Positions 59,101-63,379 of a stretch of 64,000 nucleotides of DNA are shown here, piece by piece. Positions within the stretch are counted from its first letter, which is position 1. Every line of letters starts with the position of its first letter. Origin of the DNA: Zoroaster sp. YZ-2022 (Eukaryota > Echinodermata > Asteroidea > Forcipulatida > Zoroasteridae); NCBI GenBank assembly GCA_029582265.1, contig CM055819.1:40414761-40478760 (forward strand). Direction: 5' to 3'. Position numbers and translations under genes: made by a program. The notes under the pieces were generated by a model, which was not told where the DNA came from, did not search any database, and saw only the letters and a list, made by a program, of their open reading frames with translations.

Positions 59101-60676
59101 TTGAGACTTGCTTTGGATTCAAGAAATGTGTTGAAACCAAAAGTTGAAACCATTGAAAAATGAACTAGACACATGTTCAATATATGTGTACATATACATG
59201 TACACATGATGAATGTAAATGCTCATATCCTTGTATCATGTACATACATTTGTTTTCCACTTTTGACATTTAATTGTGTAAAAATATGTAATGAAAGTAA
59301 AACCATCACCAATACTGGGATAAAAAAGAGACATCTAAAAGAACAAAATCACTCTGCAACCCTAACTACCAATGCTCAATGCAACAAGATGCAACTAAAG
59401 TACAAAGTTGTTGCATCTTGTTGACCTCAGCAGAGAACCAAATAATCATTGTTCGAAGCTTGGTGGATCTTGTTGCATTGAGCAGCCTGCGTACTTGTCT
59501 GTTGTTGCATTTTGTTGCATTGAGCAGGGTGTCTGTGGAAATGCCTACAGGGGATTAGGGATAACCCTAACCCCCTAGGTATTCTGGCTAGGAACCTTCC
59601 TGAATCCTCCAAAATCCATCAGTGCACTTTTGGAAACATGCCCTTATCTTCAAAATGCACCGTGCATTTTCGTTGATCTTTCATATTCAGCACTTATGGC
59701 CTGTACTTCTTGCCAGGTAGTAATTTTGCCCCATTTGAAGAGGTGAAAGTACCAGTTTCAAACAGCGCTGAATTTTTCCAAAAAAGTGCCCCTTGGAAGA
59801 TTTTGCAGGATTTGGGGTGGTTAGGGATAATGTACATTTGTATACTACTGCATGCACAACAACCAAGAATCCGCCACCCAATATAATTCATGATGAGCTT
59901 CAAACATTTATCAAAAAGGCAAAATTCTGAAGCGAAAGCGAGATTCCAACCTGTCTGCTATTGGGTTAGGACGGTCGCGCTTCCACTGTTCATTATACAA
60001 TTGGCTTTTCTCCTCCCTGACATTATCCGGGTTCCTGCAGGAGGCATGGGAATGATCAGCAAAACGTTCCAAATTTCATTTCACCAGAGATTATATTGGT
60101 GGAGACAGGTATTGACGGAAATGCGTCAGGTGACAGCTAATATCAACTTTTCAGAGAATTTTTATGTTTATTTACTTGTTTATTTTATATATATTTTATT
60201 CTCTCCCACCCCCTCGAGTTCTAGCCTGCACTTTGAGCGGCATTTTAAAAGCCTTGTGTTATGGCAACCTTTCATAAAAAATATTTTAAAAATTTAAATA
60301 AATAAATAAATTTTCTTAGCCAAAATAGGTAGGGGGTTAAAGTTATTACATAGCTGCCAACATTTCAAAATTCCAATTTCTAGCCAAAATGCATCGGGGA
60401 TTAGGATTAGAATTATATCACATACATGTATGAATTACAAGATACAAAATAAAATTGTCAATTAGAAAGCGGGATATTAATAACAAAAAAGAAAATAACA
60501 TTTTAAAATATGACACAAATTTGACACAACGGCACAAAATAAGGTATATTGTTTAGCCAACAATTTTGTTAATATTTCAAATATGGGTTCTCCACTTACC
60601 AGCTGTGTTCTTCCATTTGTTTCATGATTTCACTCAGTCCCTCCGACATTTCCCTTAACGACGGTTCAATGAACAT
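16424..60676 (-). CDS. PDXDC1: Pyridoxal-dependent decarboxylase domain-containing protein 1
   Basis: Group II PLP-decarboxylase-like protein linked to lipid metabolism and Golgi/membrane traits; activity unproven. Exons in order: 60676-60600, 53920-53843, 51035-50880, 49671-49482, 49196-49128, 48046-47883, 47258-47210, 46178-46107, 45637-45608, 44705-44580, 41942-41892, 41132-41052, 39312-39185, 38948-38843, 36808-36750, 34983-34871, 32400-32157, 23324-23232, 22278-22176, 21546-21243, 16505-16424. Diagnostic stretches are LSDTTLW-type 'VSDTTLWLSRIFR', 'IYISAAARPGLGQY', 'VPCNTVFGSQH', 'GIWLHVEG', 'ALPLWLSLQ' and 'VPIVSSLLNWFSP', in family order. The sum is 2375 nt, about 791 residues (human 788). 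All junction phases agree except 41052/39312, which needs a hidden exon of 3n+1 nt. The ATG at 60676 directly follows an acceptor; a slightly longer N-terminus from an upstream exon is possible. The Schiff-base lysine motif is absent. Confidence 0.95.
16680..17020. repeat. Two SINE P copies in inverted orientation
   Basis: 16685-16860 reads minus and 16861-17020 reads plus. The plus copy has B box 'GATTCGAATCCCGCCCGAG' and 3' 'CACTGAGTATGCAGTG'; the minus copy mirrors it. Together they form a palindrome. Confidence 0.7.
17240..17508. mobile_element. Family D MITE
   Basis: Left end CTAA|ACCCCCACCCC is degenerate; the right end GGTAGGG|TTAA is intact. The body is full length. Confidence 0.8.
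17505..17600. mobile_element. Family J MITE fragment sharing TTAA with family D
   Basis: TTAA|AGGGACACTATCGTCA starts on the last TTAA of the family D copy. The right half is missing. Confidence 0.7.
17690..17953. mobile_element. Family C MITE
   Basis: TTAA|CCCTCCTACTATAGC at the left and TAGATAGGAGGG|TTCA at the right (last TTAA mutated). Confidence 0.82.
18428..18632. mobile_element. TTAA-flanked MITE with CCAGTTCGCGTCGG ends
   Basis: TTAA|CCAGTTCGCGTCGG and its exact reverse complement |TTAA bound a 197-base insert. Its ends are not CCCT, so this is a distinct TTAA family. Confidence 0.8.
18629..18827. mobile_element. Family E-like MITE sharing the previous TTAA
   Basis: TTAA|CCCTAACCTTCCC begins on the right TTAA of the preceding element and ends GAGAGTTAGGG. 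The right duplication has mutated (CTAG). Confidence 0.72.
18965..19165 (-). repeat. SINE P (tRNA-derived)
   Basis: The minus strand reads A box-like 'AGCTCGGTGGTCGAGAGG', B box 'GGGTTCGAATCCCACCC', then the P body 'GAGCATGCATTGC'. Confidence 0.75.
19207..19283 (-). tRNA. tRNA-like sequence, probably pseudogene or SINE head
   Basis: The minus strand has a clean A box 'TAGCTCAGTTGGTAGAGC' and B box 'GGGTTCGAGTCCGG', and the D and T arms pair. The acceptor stem pairs poorly and the anticodon loop lacks T33, so it is not a confident functional tRNA. It lies next to a SINE P copy. Confidence 0.45.
19491..19540. repeat. (TA)n microsatellite
   Basis: About 25 TA units after a TATG-repeat lead-in. 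Confidence 0.95.
19817..19892. repeat. (AT)n microsatellite
   Basis: About 38 AT units. Confidence 0.95.
20239..21197. mobile_element. Family E MITE expanded by a 44-base tandem repeat
   Basis: TTAA|CCCTAACTCCC to GGTTAGGG|TTAA. The left terminal segment (containing 'CCCATTTGCTTACACATAAC') is repeated about ten times at 20240-20720. Near the right end the 'CTCAATCCTTCAAAATCC' segment is repeated about five times. It ends 46 bases from a PDXDC1 exon. Confidence 0.88.
21622..21890. repeat. Family N dispersed repeat
   Basis: Shares 'TCTAGAGGACAAATCCC', 'CCACAAACAAGAAACTAGAG' and 'AAATCCTGAGAAATCACAG' with 56513-56805. Confidence 0.7.
22386..22545. repeat. Penelope-type terminal relic, palindromic
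   Basis: 'ATTGCGGTGACACCATGTG' and its reverse complement flank a centre with 'GAACTGGAGGTTA'. The same block is seen at 34175-34255 and 48360-48475, where the hammerhead-like core follows. Confidence 0.5.
22784..23052. mobile_element. Family D MITE
   Basis: TTAA|CCCTAACCACCCC to GGTTGGGG|TTAA with the full body. Confidence 0.88.
23747..24059. mobile_element. Family C MITE
   Basis: TTAA|CCATCCGACTACAGC to GTAGTAGGG|TTAA. Left end slightly diverged. Confidence 0.82.
24466..24708. mobile_element. Family J MITE
   Basis: TTAA|AGGGACAATATCGTCA to GATGATATAGTCCCT|TTAA. Confidence 0.84.
24784..25158. mobile_element. Family B MITE
   Basis: TTAA|CCCTCCTACTTCTGG to TCAGTAGGAGGG|TTAA; very close to the copy at 8618-8993. 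Confidence 0.9.
25671..25932. mobile_element. Family L MITE (TA-flanked)
   Basis: TA|CTACTCAAAACAATTTAGGG and reverse complement |TA, 262 bases, no open frame. The TA duplication and long TIR suggest a Tc1/mariner-related non-autonomous element. Confidence 0.82.
25980..26920. repeat. Composite array of (GT)n blocks and 'GTCCTCGG/GGACA' units
   Basis: Three GT microsatellites (about 26175-26212, 26402-26430, 26741-26769) alternate with diverged copies of a unit containing GTGTACAAA, AAAGGGAACAATA and TCCTCGG or GTCCACA. In a PDXDC1 intron; coding not supported. Confidence 0.65.
27160..27691. mobile_element. Family F element with 114-base tandem units
   Basis: About four tandem units carrying 'CCAACAGTTGGGTGGTAG', 'GATGGACTCAGTAATG' and 'GGGATACTTTGCATGGGG'. 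The right end GGGGGTTAGGGG is present; the left end is not recognised. Confidence 0.75.
27692..27832 (+). repeat. SINE Q with internal deletion
   Basis: A-box head 'GCCATGGTCGAGCGGTTTAG', then a jump to the body 'GCAGCAATTGAGCTC' and 'CTCCCCAGGGAGCTGAG'. The B box segment is missing. Inserted at the end of a family F array. Confidence 0.7.
27828..27952. mobile_element. 125-base hairpin MITE
   Basis: 'TCAGTGACAACTCT' at the left and its reverse complement at 27935-27950; AT-rich centre. Confidence 0.5.
28125..28373. mobile_element. 249-base MITE beside the pogo transposase
   Basis: Inverted ends 'GGGCCAAAGTCATGGTACAG' and its complement, about 35-40 bases long. 160 bases past the transposase stop codon; whether it is that element's end is unknown because no partner copy was found on the far side. 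Confidence 0.7.
28532..30256 (-). CDS. Pogo/Tigger-type DDE transposase, intact frame
   Basis: 574 codons without a stop. Residues about 17-60 form a psq/CENP-B-type HTH (KWRQADMDNALRDVANG...). A second HTH-like region spans about 70-150 ('WWQRFRNAHPE'). The DDE_1 core has its acids at D184 (WNCDEF), D296 (LLMDGQSSH) and D332 (QPLDVAVYKSL): a DD35D spacing with all three present. The tail has a Ser run (GAT microsatellite, 28707-28736) and a Lys-rich end. The first six codons precede TTTTTCAG|G, a good splice acceptor (30239-30240), so the real N-terminus may come from an upstream exon. It lies in an 8.8 kb PDXDC1 intron, same strand. Terminal inverted repeats were not identified. Could be a young transposon or a captured gene. 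Confidence 0.88.
   Translation of the reverse strand: MFDLFQAITALRQKKYRKWRQADMDNALRDVANGISITMAARNNGVPRRSLGDRVHNKVALNARMGTAPKLRPDLEDQLVRYIEYMSSRAFPLTISQIKMYAWCLDRGAGDGKFGDNGPSYRWWQRFRNAHPEAAVKLRRPDRLDRGRIIYSGVDSIREYFQLLREIMDKHDLHTHKDRVWNCDEFMVDLNKSTKRVVVPVRQHHAHSRWQAAGAQHVSIHCCVSAAGTTMSPYVVFPKAFPGGDYTCDGPDGCVYRKSESGFMDSEIMVQWFKQLFLTQCPQDRSEETPVLLLMDGQSSHCNPELIEVAREAHIILLAQVPHTTHICQPLDVAVYKSLTSHLDRFIKVGQALRGTLWTSKREIPRIIRIPFEQSMSVHNIKAGFKMCGVSPLNPNAIDKHQLMRSKIIPDEDVDLSLPPSYADDRPVATLDNLPHPTSHTDTTDPGPHNALYHGDDLLPTHVVINNLEVPRAAHYVEVEADPTVNIAESIFRNRITELQRIDQQSQSSSSSSSSSTTYASSLPTSPPPLKSSSYCEERKRKAQEQKAAVEKKKSKATGKEKGVDKGKGKDKKW
30369..30688. mobile_element. Family A MITE, reverse orientation
   Basis: TTAA|CCCTCCTACAATCAG to CATGTGTAGGAGGG|TTAA. 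Confidence 0.9.
31128..31397. mobile_element. Family D MITE
   Basis: TTAA|CCCTAACCACCCC to GCGGTTAGGG|TTAA, full body. Confidence 0.9.
31694..31765 (-). other. Candidate upstream exon of the pogo-type gene
   Basis: A consensus donor GGCGAG|GTAAGT (31693 downward) in CpG-rich sequence lies 1.4 kb upstream of the acceptor at 30239-30240. The ATG frame in it (ATGAACTTTGG...) would run into a stop after joining, so it would be untranslated. Confidence 0.3.
32648..32907. mobile_element. Family D MITE
   Basis: TTAA|CCCTAACCACCCC to GGGGGTTAGGG|TTAA with a short deletion near the right end. Confidence 0.9.
33163..33680. mobile_element. Family H MITE with internal low-complexity insert
   Basis: TTAG|CCCTCCTATGTACAG to CCATAGGAGGG|TTAA; the body repeats TTTGAAAGGT. 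A (TTA)n/T-rich stretch (33209-33270) lies inside. Confidence 0.75.
33880..34143. mobile_element. Family L MITE nested in family K
   Basis: TA|CTACTCAAAACAATTTAGGG to CCCTAAATTGTTTTGAGCAG|TA; nearly the reverse complement of the 25671-25932 copy. Confidence 0.82.
34175..34300 (-). ncRNA. Hammerhead-ribozyme-like motif in a Penelope-type relic
   Basis: Minus strand: CTC-CTGAGGA-C-GATCAG-loop-CTGATC-GAAAC-GTC-GAG. CUGANGA and GAAA cores, a 6-bp stem II, a two-base-pair stem III and a GUC cleavage triplet are all in order, as in the minimal type I ribozymes known from Penelope-like retroelements. Activity is inferred, not shown. Confidence 0.5.
34540..34790. repeat. Long palindrome with two opposed hammerhead-like halves
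   Basis: 'TTGTTCTCAACTTTTCGAC' and 'GTCGAAACGTTGAGAACAA' bracket the centre at about 34660; outer 'GAAGAAGTGATGG' and 'ATCACTTCTTCC' also pair. It ends with 'CACCATGCAAAGCCTC', as other Penelope-type relics here do. Confidence 0.6.
35031..35173. repeat. (TAA)n microsatellite, tail of SINE Q
   Basis: About 47 TAA units with two AAA interruptions, directly joined to the 3' end of the minus-strand SINE Q copy. Confidence 0.95.
35174..35522 (-). repeat. SINE Q, best full copy
   Basis: Minus strand: A box 'GCCATGGTCGAGCGGTTTAG', B box 'GGGTTCGAATCCCAACC', conserved 'GTGTCCTTGAGCAAGACAC', body 'CTCCCCAGGGAGCTGAG', 3' 'TTTGGTGGATACGTGCGCC', then the ATT tail. tRNA-headed SINE with a conserved core. 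Confidence 0.85.
35743..36500. mobile_element. 758-base element with long inverted ends
   Basis: 'TACCATGGAGGAAGAAAACA' and its reverse complement form the ends (over 30 bases); a second inverted pair, 'CAATGTCTTTTGCCGC', lies further in. No long open frame. Unclassified. Confidence 0.7.
37030..37474. mobile_element. Family B MITE with ATAA duplication and internal tandem
   Basis: ATAA|CCCTCCTACTTCTGG to CAGTAGGAGGG|ATAA. A block of about 98 bases ('GAAACACACCAAGGTGTAG'...) is repeated about 2.5 times. Confidence 0.88.
37612..38240. mobile_element. Family J MITE with about 450 extra internal bases
   Basis: TTAA|AGGGACAGTATCGTCA to ATGATATTGTCCC near TTAA at 38237. The central part differs from other J copies and has an 'ATTACTTT/AAAGTAAT'-type inverted pair around 38030-38150. 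Confidence 0.72.
38237..38557. mobile_element. Family A MITE abutting family J
   Basis: TTAA|AACTCTCCTACACATG to GATTGTAGGAGGG|TTAA. Confidence 0.85.
39533..39742. repeat. Family O dispersed repeat
   Basis: 'GTGTGATTGGGCAGTTT' to 'CAAATCACACCCCTG' with 'TCCTAGGGGTATTGGGGCC'. Second copy at 44783-45450. Confidence 0.75.
40240..40600 (-). repeat. SINE Q with (TAA) tail
   Basis: Same parts as the 35174-35522 copy, with a short AATAAT tail at 40238-40252. Confidence 0.8.
40615..40959. mobile_element. Family G MITE
   Basis: TTAA|CCCTCCTGTAGGTTT to CATAGGAGGG|TTAA; body 'CTCCCAACCCATTGACTTTG'. It inserted beside a SINE Q. Confidence 0.88.
41052..41132 (-). CDS. PDXDC1: PDXDC1 81-nt exon (EKPSKDGNQ...TIQVL)
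   Basis: In-frame GT-AG exon between the 'RLNSLGSINIS' and 'VVFKYGD' exons. Only its last residues (TIQVL) resemble the vertebrate 'YIKIL'. The rest is an insertion of about 20 residues relative to human. It ends in phase 0 while the next exon starts with two codon bases, so a small exon is missing in between. Confidence 0.7.
41977..42228. mobile_element. 252-base MITE with about 40-base TIRs
   Basis: 'CATAACAGCAAAAGAAACGT' and its reverse complement at 42203-42222, flanked by TA-rich sequence. Its right end is repeated at about 42835-42880 through the segmental duplication. Confidence 0.78.
42424..42764. repeat. 36-base tandem array, block 1
   Basis: About 9.4 near-identical units containing 'CAGTACTATAGAGTACTTTG' and 'TTCAACTAGATTGC'. 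The unit is divisible by three, so it stays open as a 12-residue repeat; no gene evidence. Confidence 0.95.
43107..43447. repeat. 36-base tandem array, block 2
   Basis: Same unit and same number of units as block 1. Confidence 0.95.
43444..44268. mobile_element. Element with about 115-base inverted ends
   Basis: 'GTGACTGGCTCTGGCAAAAC' at the left and its complement at the right, each continuing to 'TGATTTCTACAAAT'. It inserted in a unit of the 36-base array, with TATA on both sides as the possible target duplication. Confidence 0.75.
44060..44112 (+). repeat. Hammerhead-like relic (CTGATGA core)
   Basis: 'CTCTGATGAAGGTCCGG' then GGATCGCAAGCGAAGGCC. The first core is intact, the GAAA core is changed to GCAA. 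Confidence 0.3.
44783..45450. repeat. Family O repeat split by a retrotransposon fragment
   Basis: The left part to about 44890 and right part from about 45384 match the uninterrupted copy at 39533-39742. ATTGCTT lies on both sides of the insert. Confidence 0.78.
44888..45384 (-). mobile_element. 5'-truncated non-LTR retrotransposon, C-terminal reverse-transcriptase region
   Basis: Minus frame 45344-44919 encodes 141 residues including 'YGCESWTIDKATENKINAFE', 'KCYRKILRI', 'RKLRWFGHVTR' and 'GRGRPRLCW', typical of the region after the RT domain in RTE/CR1-like LINEs. The stop is followed by a short 3' end and a (GAA)n tail, then the ATTGCTT duplication. A classic truncated insertion. Confidence 0.85.
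46107..46178 (-). CDS. PDXDC1: PDXDC1 exon over the expected PLP-lysine site
   Basis: 24 codons: AAKRVNSLTLQPGVWLGLPG then VTSV. In active group II decarboxylases this position carries a His-Lys pair; here it is Gln-Pro-Gly, as in vertebrate PDXDC1 (Thr-Pro-Gly). Its acceptor is separated from a 23-base minisatellite by only about 9 bases. Confidence 0.9.
46188..46735. repeat. 23-base minisatellite next to a PDXDC1 acceptor
   Basis: About 24 units of 'CACAAATGTGAGTGACCAAA' plus three bases, with GAC/GGC and GACC/GATC variants. 23 is not a multiple of three, so the long open frames on the minus strand are accidental. Confidence 0.95.
46790..47100 (-). repeat. SINE Q, diverged copy
   Basis: 'CCCCTGGTCATCAGGCT', 'TGGAGAGAAGCAATTATGG' and 'AAGGACACAAGCAC' on the plus strand match the Q body in order. 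Confidence 0.6.
47316..47819. mobile_element. Family E MITE, reverse, with 44-base tandem
   Basis: TTAA|CCCTTTAGAACC to GAGTTAGGG|TTAA. Four 44-base units at the right end. It lies between two PDXDC1 exons, 58 bases from one and 64 from the other. Confidence 0.88.
48069..48089. repeat. Poly-G run
   Basis: About 21 G, 23 bases upstream (minus sense) of the PDXDC1 exon at 48046; on the transcript it is a C-tract near the acceptor. Confidence 0.9.
48325..48475 (+). repeat. Penelope-type relic with hammerhead-like core
   Basis: Plus: CTGAAGG-TGATCAG-loop-CTGATC-GAAAT-GTC-GAG, then 'GTAACCTCCAGTTC' and 'GTGTCACCGCAATTAG'. Diverged copy of 34175-34300. Confidence 0.5.
48811..49103. mobile_element. 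Family C MITE
   Basis: TTAA|CCCTCCTATGACTGC to TATAGTAGGATGG|TTAA; it ends 25 bases from the PDXDC1 exon 49128-49196. Confidence 0.85.
50278..50732. repeat. AT-rich element with 'GGGCGATA...TATTGCCC' ends
   Basis: 'AAGCTTGGGCGATAACACG' at the left and 'CGATATTGCCCGAGCTTA' at the right are inverted. A partial copy lies at 55195-55392 ('CTTGTAGAGGGGTTATC', 'ATATCGTGGATG'). Confidence 0.65.
51735..52045. repeat. Family M: inverted arrays of a 15-16-base unit
   Basis: 'CTATGTTCCCTCAGCC' units read forward in the left half and as 'GGGCTGAGGGAACATA' in the right half. Bounded by 'GGGGTCATGCC' and 'ACTTGAGTACGGTCCCG'. Confidence 0.85.
52490..52565 (+). repeat. Hammerhead-like relic
   Basis: 'TTTGACCAAGAACC' stem 'GGTTGGAAACGTAAGGCC'. 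Cores partly decayed. Confidence 0.25.
52757..52974. mobile_element. Family J MITE
   Basis: TCAA|AGGGACAATACTGTCA (left duplication mutated) to GACGATACTGCCCCT|TTAA. Confidence 0.82.
53225..53400 (-). repeat. SINE P, diverged
   Basis: 'ACACTCGGTGCTTTTTAAC', 'CTCCTTACTAGTGCAGAC' on the plus strand match the copy at 18965-19165. Confidence 0.65.
54008..54152. mobile_element. 145-base hairpin MITE
   Basis: 'GGGAATAACAGTTTG' to 'CAAACTGTTATTCCC', with the inner 'GGTCTTTACC' / 'GGTAAAGACC' also inverted. Confidence 0.78.
54392..54769. mobile_element. Family B MITE, reverse
   Basis: TTAA|CCCTCCTACTGTTTG to AAGTAGGAGGG|TTAA. Confidence 0.9.
55390..55612. mobile_element. Family F MITE (CTAA duplication)
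   Basis: CTAA|CCCTAACTCCC to ATTGTTAGGG|CTAA; body 'CAAACTGTTGGACTCTG'. Confidence 0.82.
55854..56167. mobile_element. Family A MITE
   Basis: TTAA|CCCTCCTACACATGG to GATCGTAGGAGGG|TTAA. The right TTAA also starts the next element. Confidence 0.92.
56164..56379. mobile_element. Family G MITE sharing TTAA with family A
   Basis: TTAA|CCCTCCTATAGGTTT to CATAGGAGGG|TTAA, with an internal deletion relative to 40615-40959. Confidence 0.9.
56513..56805. repeat. Family N dispersed repeat
   Basis: Closest to 21622-21890 throughout. Confidence 0.7.
57030..58614 (+). mobile_element. Internally deleted piggyBac-like element
   Basis: TTAA|CCCTTTCAATACC at the left and GGTATTGAAAGGG|TTAA at the right, 1585 bases. 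Inside the left end, a 45-base unit with the palindromic core 'GTCGACTTTCGTCGAC' is repeated about 2.6 times (57045-57160), a likely transposase-binding array. A transposase N-terminus follows at 57365; the catalytic region is missing. Near the right end 'AAAACAATTCGGT' and 'GTGGTC' motifs are repeated. Confidence 0.85.
57365..57730 (+). pseudogene. piggyBac-like transposase N-terminal remnant
   Basis: ATG, then about 45 residues dense in D/E/S ('LLHELFADSDSENESNDSEE') and a Pro-containing linker, then an Arg/Gly-rich stretch to about residue 80. This is the usual acidic, disordered start of piggyBac/PGBD-type transposases. After about residue 82 the frame enters non-coding 3' sequence and stops at 57730, so the DDD catalytic domain has been deleted. 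Confidence 0.7.
58611..58996. mobile_element. Family A MITE sharing TTAA with the piggyBac-like element
   Basis: TTAA|CCCTTCTACACATGG to GATAGTAGGAGGC|TTAA. More diverged than the other A copies. Confidence 0.85.
59561..59830. mobile_element. Family D MITE (ATAA duplication)
   Basis: ATAA|CCCTAACCCCCTAGG to GGTGGTTAGGG|ATAA, full body. Confidence 0.9.
59840..60595. other. PDXDC1 intron 1, no feature recognised
   Basis: A 135-codon plus frame (59890-60297) has no recognisable domain, no splice support and ends in AT-rich DNA. I do not call it a gene. Confidence 0.4.
60600..60676 (-). CDS. PDXDC1: PDXDC1 first recognised coding exon
   Basis: Acceptor CCAACAG precedes ATG; residues MFIEPSLREMSEGLSEIMKQ align with the vertebrate N-terminal 'ADPTLAEM...' helix. 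Donor GTAAG at 60599. Human starts about seven residues earlier, so the true initiator may be upstream. Confidence 0.85.
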
Positions 60677-60806
60677 CTGTTGGCAATCAGACAGAGAAAT
60701 TGTTATTTCATACATTACTGATATTGATTTTTGTACCCAACATGGGAGTGTGAGATTAGCCAATGTCCAACTTGAGTTCTTGCACAATATTATTTTGTGT
60801 TACTAA

Positions 60807-61374
60807 TTAAAACCCTCCTGTTACTGTACATGCCAAAACCTGCCAAATTTGCACTGTGTAATAAGCCAATGCATGTCATAACACTTGTATAGTAAGTACA
60901 TCCACATGCCAAAACCCTTTGGAGGGTTTTGAAAGGTGCTGATACTAAGTCATAAAGTAAGCTAAGTCTGTAGCAAGTACACCTACATGCCAAAACATGT
61001 TGGAAGGTTTTGAAAGGTATTGGCACTAAGTCTTAAAGTAAAGCTAAGTAATCCTCAATAAAGTTCATCCAACTGTCAAAGCCTTTCAGAAGGTGCCTGA
61101 GCTACCCTGTACATAAACAGTAATCCCTAAGATATACACATCTATCAGTCTATTACTTGCCAAAGGGATTTGAAATGTGCAGTGACTAACAGTAAACAGT
61201 TATGTACACAAACTATGTATAGTACATATGGTAGTATATCTACACCACCTTTCAAAACCGGCCAGTGTAGTACATGGTGAAGCAACTACATAACCTTTCA
61301 AAACCCTCCGGCCGACAAGTTTTGAAAGGTGCAGTTTCTAGGCCCAAAACTGCAATTTTTATAGGAGGGTTAAA
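60807..61374. mobile_element. Family H MITE
   Basis: TTAAAA|CCCTCCTGTTACTG to TTATAGGAGGG|TTAAAA; body repeats 'TTTTGAAAGGT' and 'CATGCCAAAAC'. Confidence 0.75.
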
Positions 61375-62344
61375 AAAATTAAAAAAAATTAAAAAAAAAA
61401 TTAAAAATTAATTTCTTTCAATCCCGTATATTTGTATATATTTTGTTTCCTTTTTTTTTAATTTTAATTCAAATTTTAAAAAAAATTGGGGGGGGGGGAA
61501 GGGTTACAATGTCCTCGAGAAAGGACACCCCACACACCAAAACAAAACCACAATCCAAGTTTGTTTGTAAATTCCATTTGTAAATTTGTAAACTTTGCAT
61601 TTTTTTAATATAGTGTTTTCCTTTTTTGGACAGAACACAAGCACTACCCGTGTATCCGCAAGAAAAACAAATCACTTTATTCTGCATGTTTGGGAAAAGA
61701 TTTGAGATACGGTGAGCTGAAAGAAATCAGGTTTTTTGGAATGAGTTTAGTCTGCCATGTTGTCTACCAATCAAACTATTGTCGGATGAAAGAAAGTCAT
61801 GGCTACATAAATCTCTCAGTGCAGACAATGGAAATGACAAAAGCCATACATTACAAGATCCCCAAATAAAAGAATTGCTCTGAGAAAGGTCGGGGAAATC
61901 CTCCTTTTTTAGACATCTTTTAGCAAAAATCATTTCTCCAAGAGGCAGTTAAGAAGTTACAGTGCCTGCATTTCCTCGGTTCAGCCAACGAAGTCAGGTA
62001 AAAAAGAGAGAAAATTCAGTGCAAACTTTACAGGTATACGAACGGGAAAAACTCTTGGTCAGGACCCTATCGGAAGTGTACTTTGCACTGTAGACAGGGT
62101 CCTATCAGGGCTACTAAAAACCCCAACCCCCTTAAAATTAACTGGCTTAGAGTTCCTTAGACACCCTGCACAATGCAATATCCATTGTTGTTTAAGTGTG
62201 AAGCCTAATGAGTGCAACAAGAATCCAAGATCCATCAGCAAGAACAACAGATCTGTTGCTCTCTGCTCACTCAACCGATTTTAAAATTTACTGCATTCTG
62301 TTCTTAAAGCCAGCTCATCATTCGGCAAAATATTTTATTTTTGT
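61375..62344. other. AT-rich DNA upstream of the PDXDC1 coding exons
   Basis: Poly-A/T runs, a G run at 61489-61498 and no recognised exon or repeat. Confidence 0.4.
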
Positions 62345-62597
62345 TTAACCTTAACGTCCTAGGCATTCATTTGGGGTCCAGTACACTGTACTACAAAATA
62401 CTACTCAATTCTCATAGACCAGTGTAGTAAAAGTACACTGTACTACAAAATACTACTCAATTCTCATAGACCAGTGTAGTAAAAGTACACTGTACTACAA
62501 AATACTACTCAATTCTCATAGACCAGTGTAGTAAAAGTACTCCATACTGCAGTTTACTCAAGTAGTATTTTGTAGTATGCAGTGAGGTTAGGGTTAA
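62345..62597. mobile_element. Family I MITE with 52-base tandem
   Basis: TTAA|CCTTAACGTCCTAGG to GAGGTTAGGG|TTAA. About 2.8 units containing 'CACTGTACTACAAAATACTA'. Confidence 0.82.
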
Positions 62598-63379
62598 AGG
62601 AAAGGTGCAACATTGATCATTTACCAGATTATGAAATTAACAAATAATTATCTGAAAGTATAATTGGTGTTAAAATCATCTTCAGAAACTTCCCTCTGTA
62701 AGTGCTTTCATCACAGAGGGAAAACAAGGAAATGTTCTGCAGAAATAACACAAATTTGCCATCCGGCAACTTTTGTAAAACATAAAAGCCGAAAGAACAG
62801 TATTTCCTTGTTTTTATCAAAAACATGAGCACCTATAACTATAAGCCTCATAAACAGAATACTTTAATTATTACATATCTAACTAATTTCAACAAAAAAG
62901 TCTCCATAATGTTGTCATTAGGAAAGAACATAGAATACAATCACCACTTTTCTGTACAAATATGACAAAATATCACAGATTTTCCTTAAAATAAGAATAA
63001 AAAGATGATGGAGGACACACTTAAGGAGAGGAAAGTGTAGTCAAGTGAGGATTAGAAATTATATTTTGGGAGATTTTGAGCAATGAATGCATTGACCACC
63101 CTTCTCTCCAACGAAGGAAATTTGTGGGGGACACGTACCCCCAGACCCGCCCCCGCCCCCACCCCCGTGGCTACACCGCTGGACTCAAAATATTATTAAC
63201 AAAATGTGTGCCTCAAAAGTCAAATATTGCTTTTCAACATTAAAAATCAAAGAATTTAGGTTAAATTACACACAACAATAGCCAGCTTTGGCCACCGGAA
63301 GTAGCGAAAAGAATGGCCGTCCCATCCTGTTAATAAGCAATACATGCACACATTGGTAGTAGTATGGCCATTCTTTTCG

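Noticed and set aside
59890..60297. 135-codon plus-strand frame
   Set aside because: No family resemblance, AT-rich end, no splice or promoter evidence.
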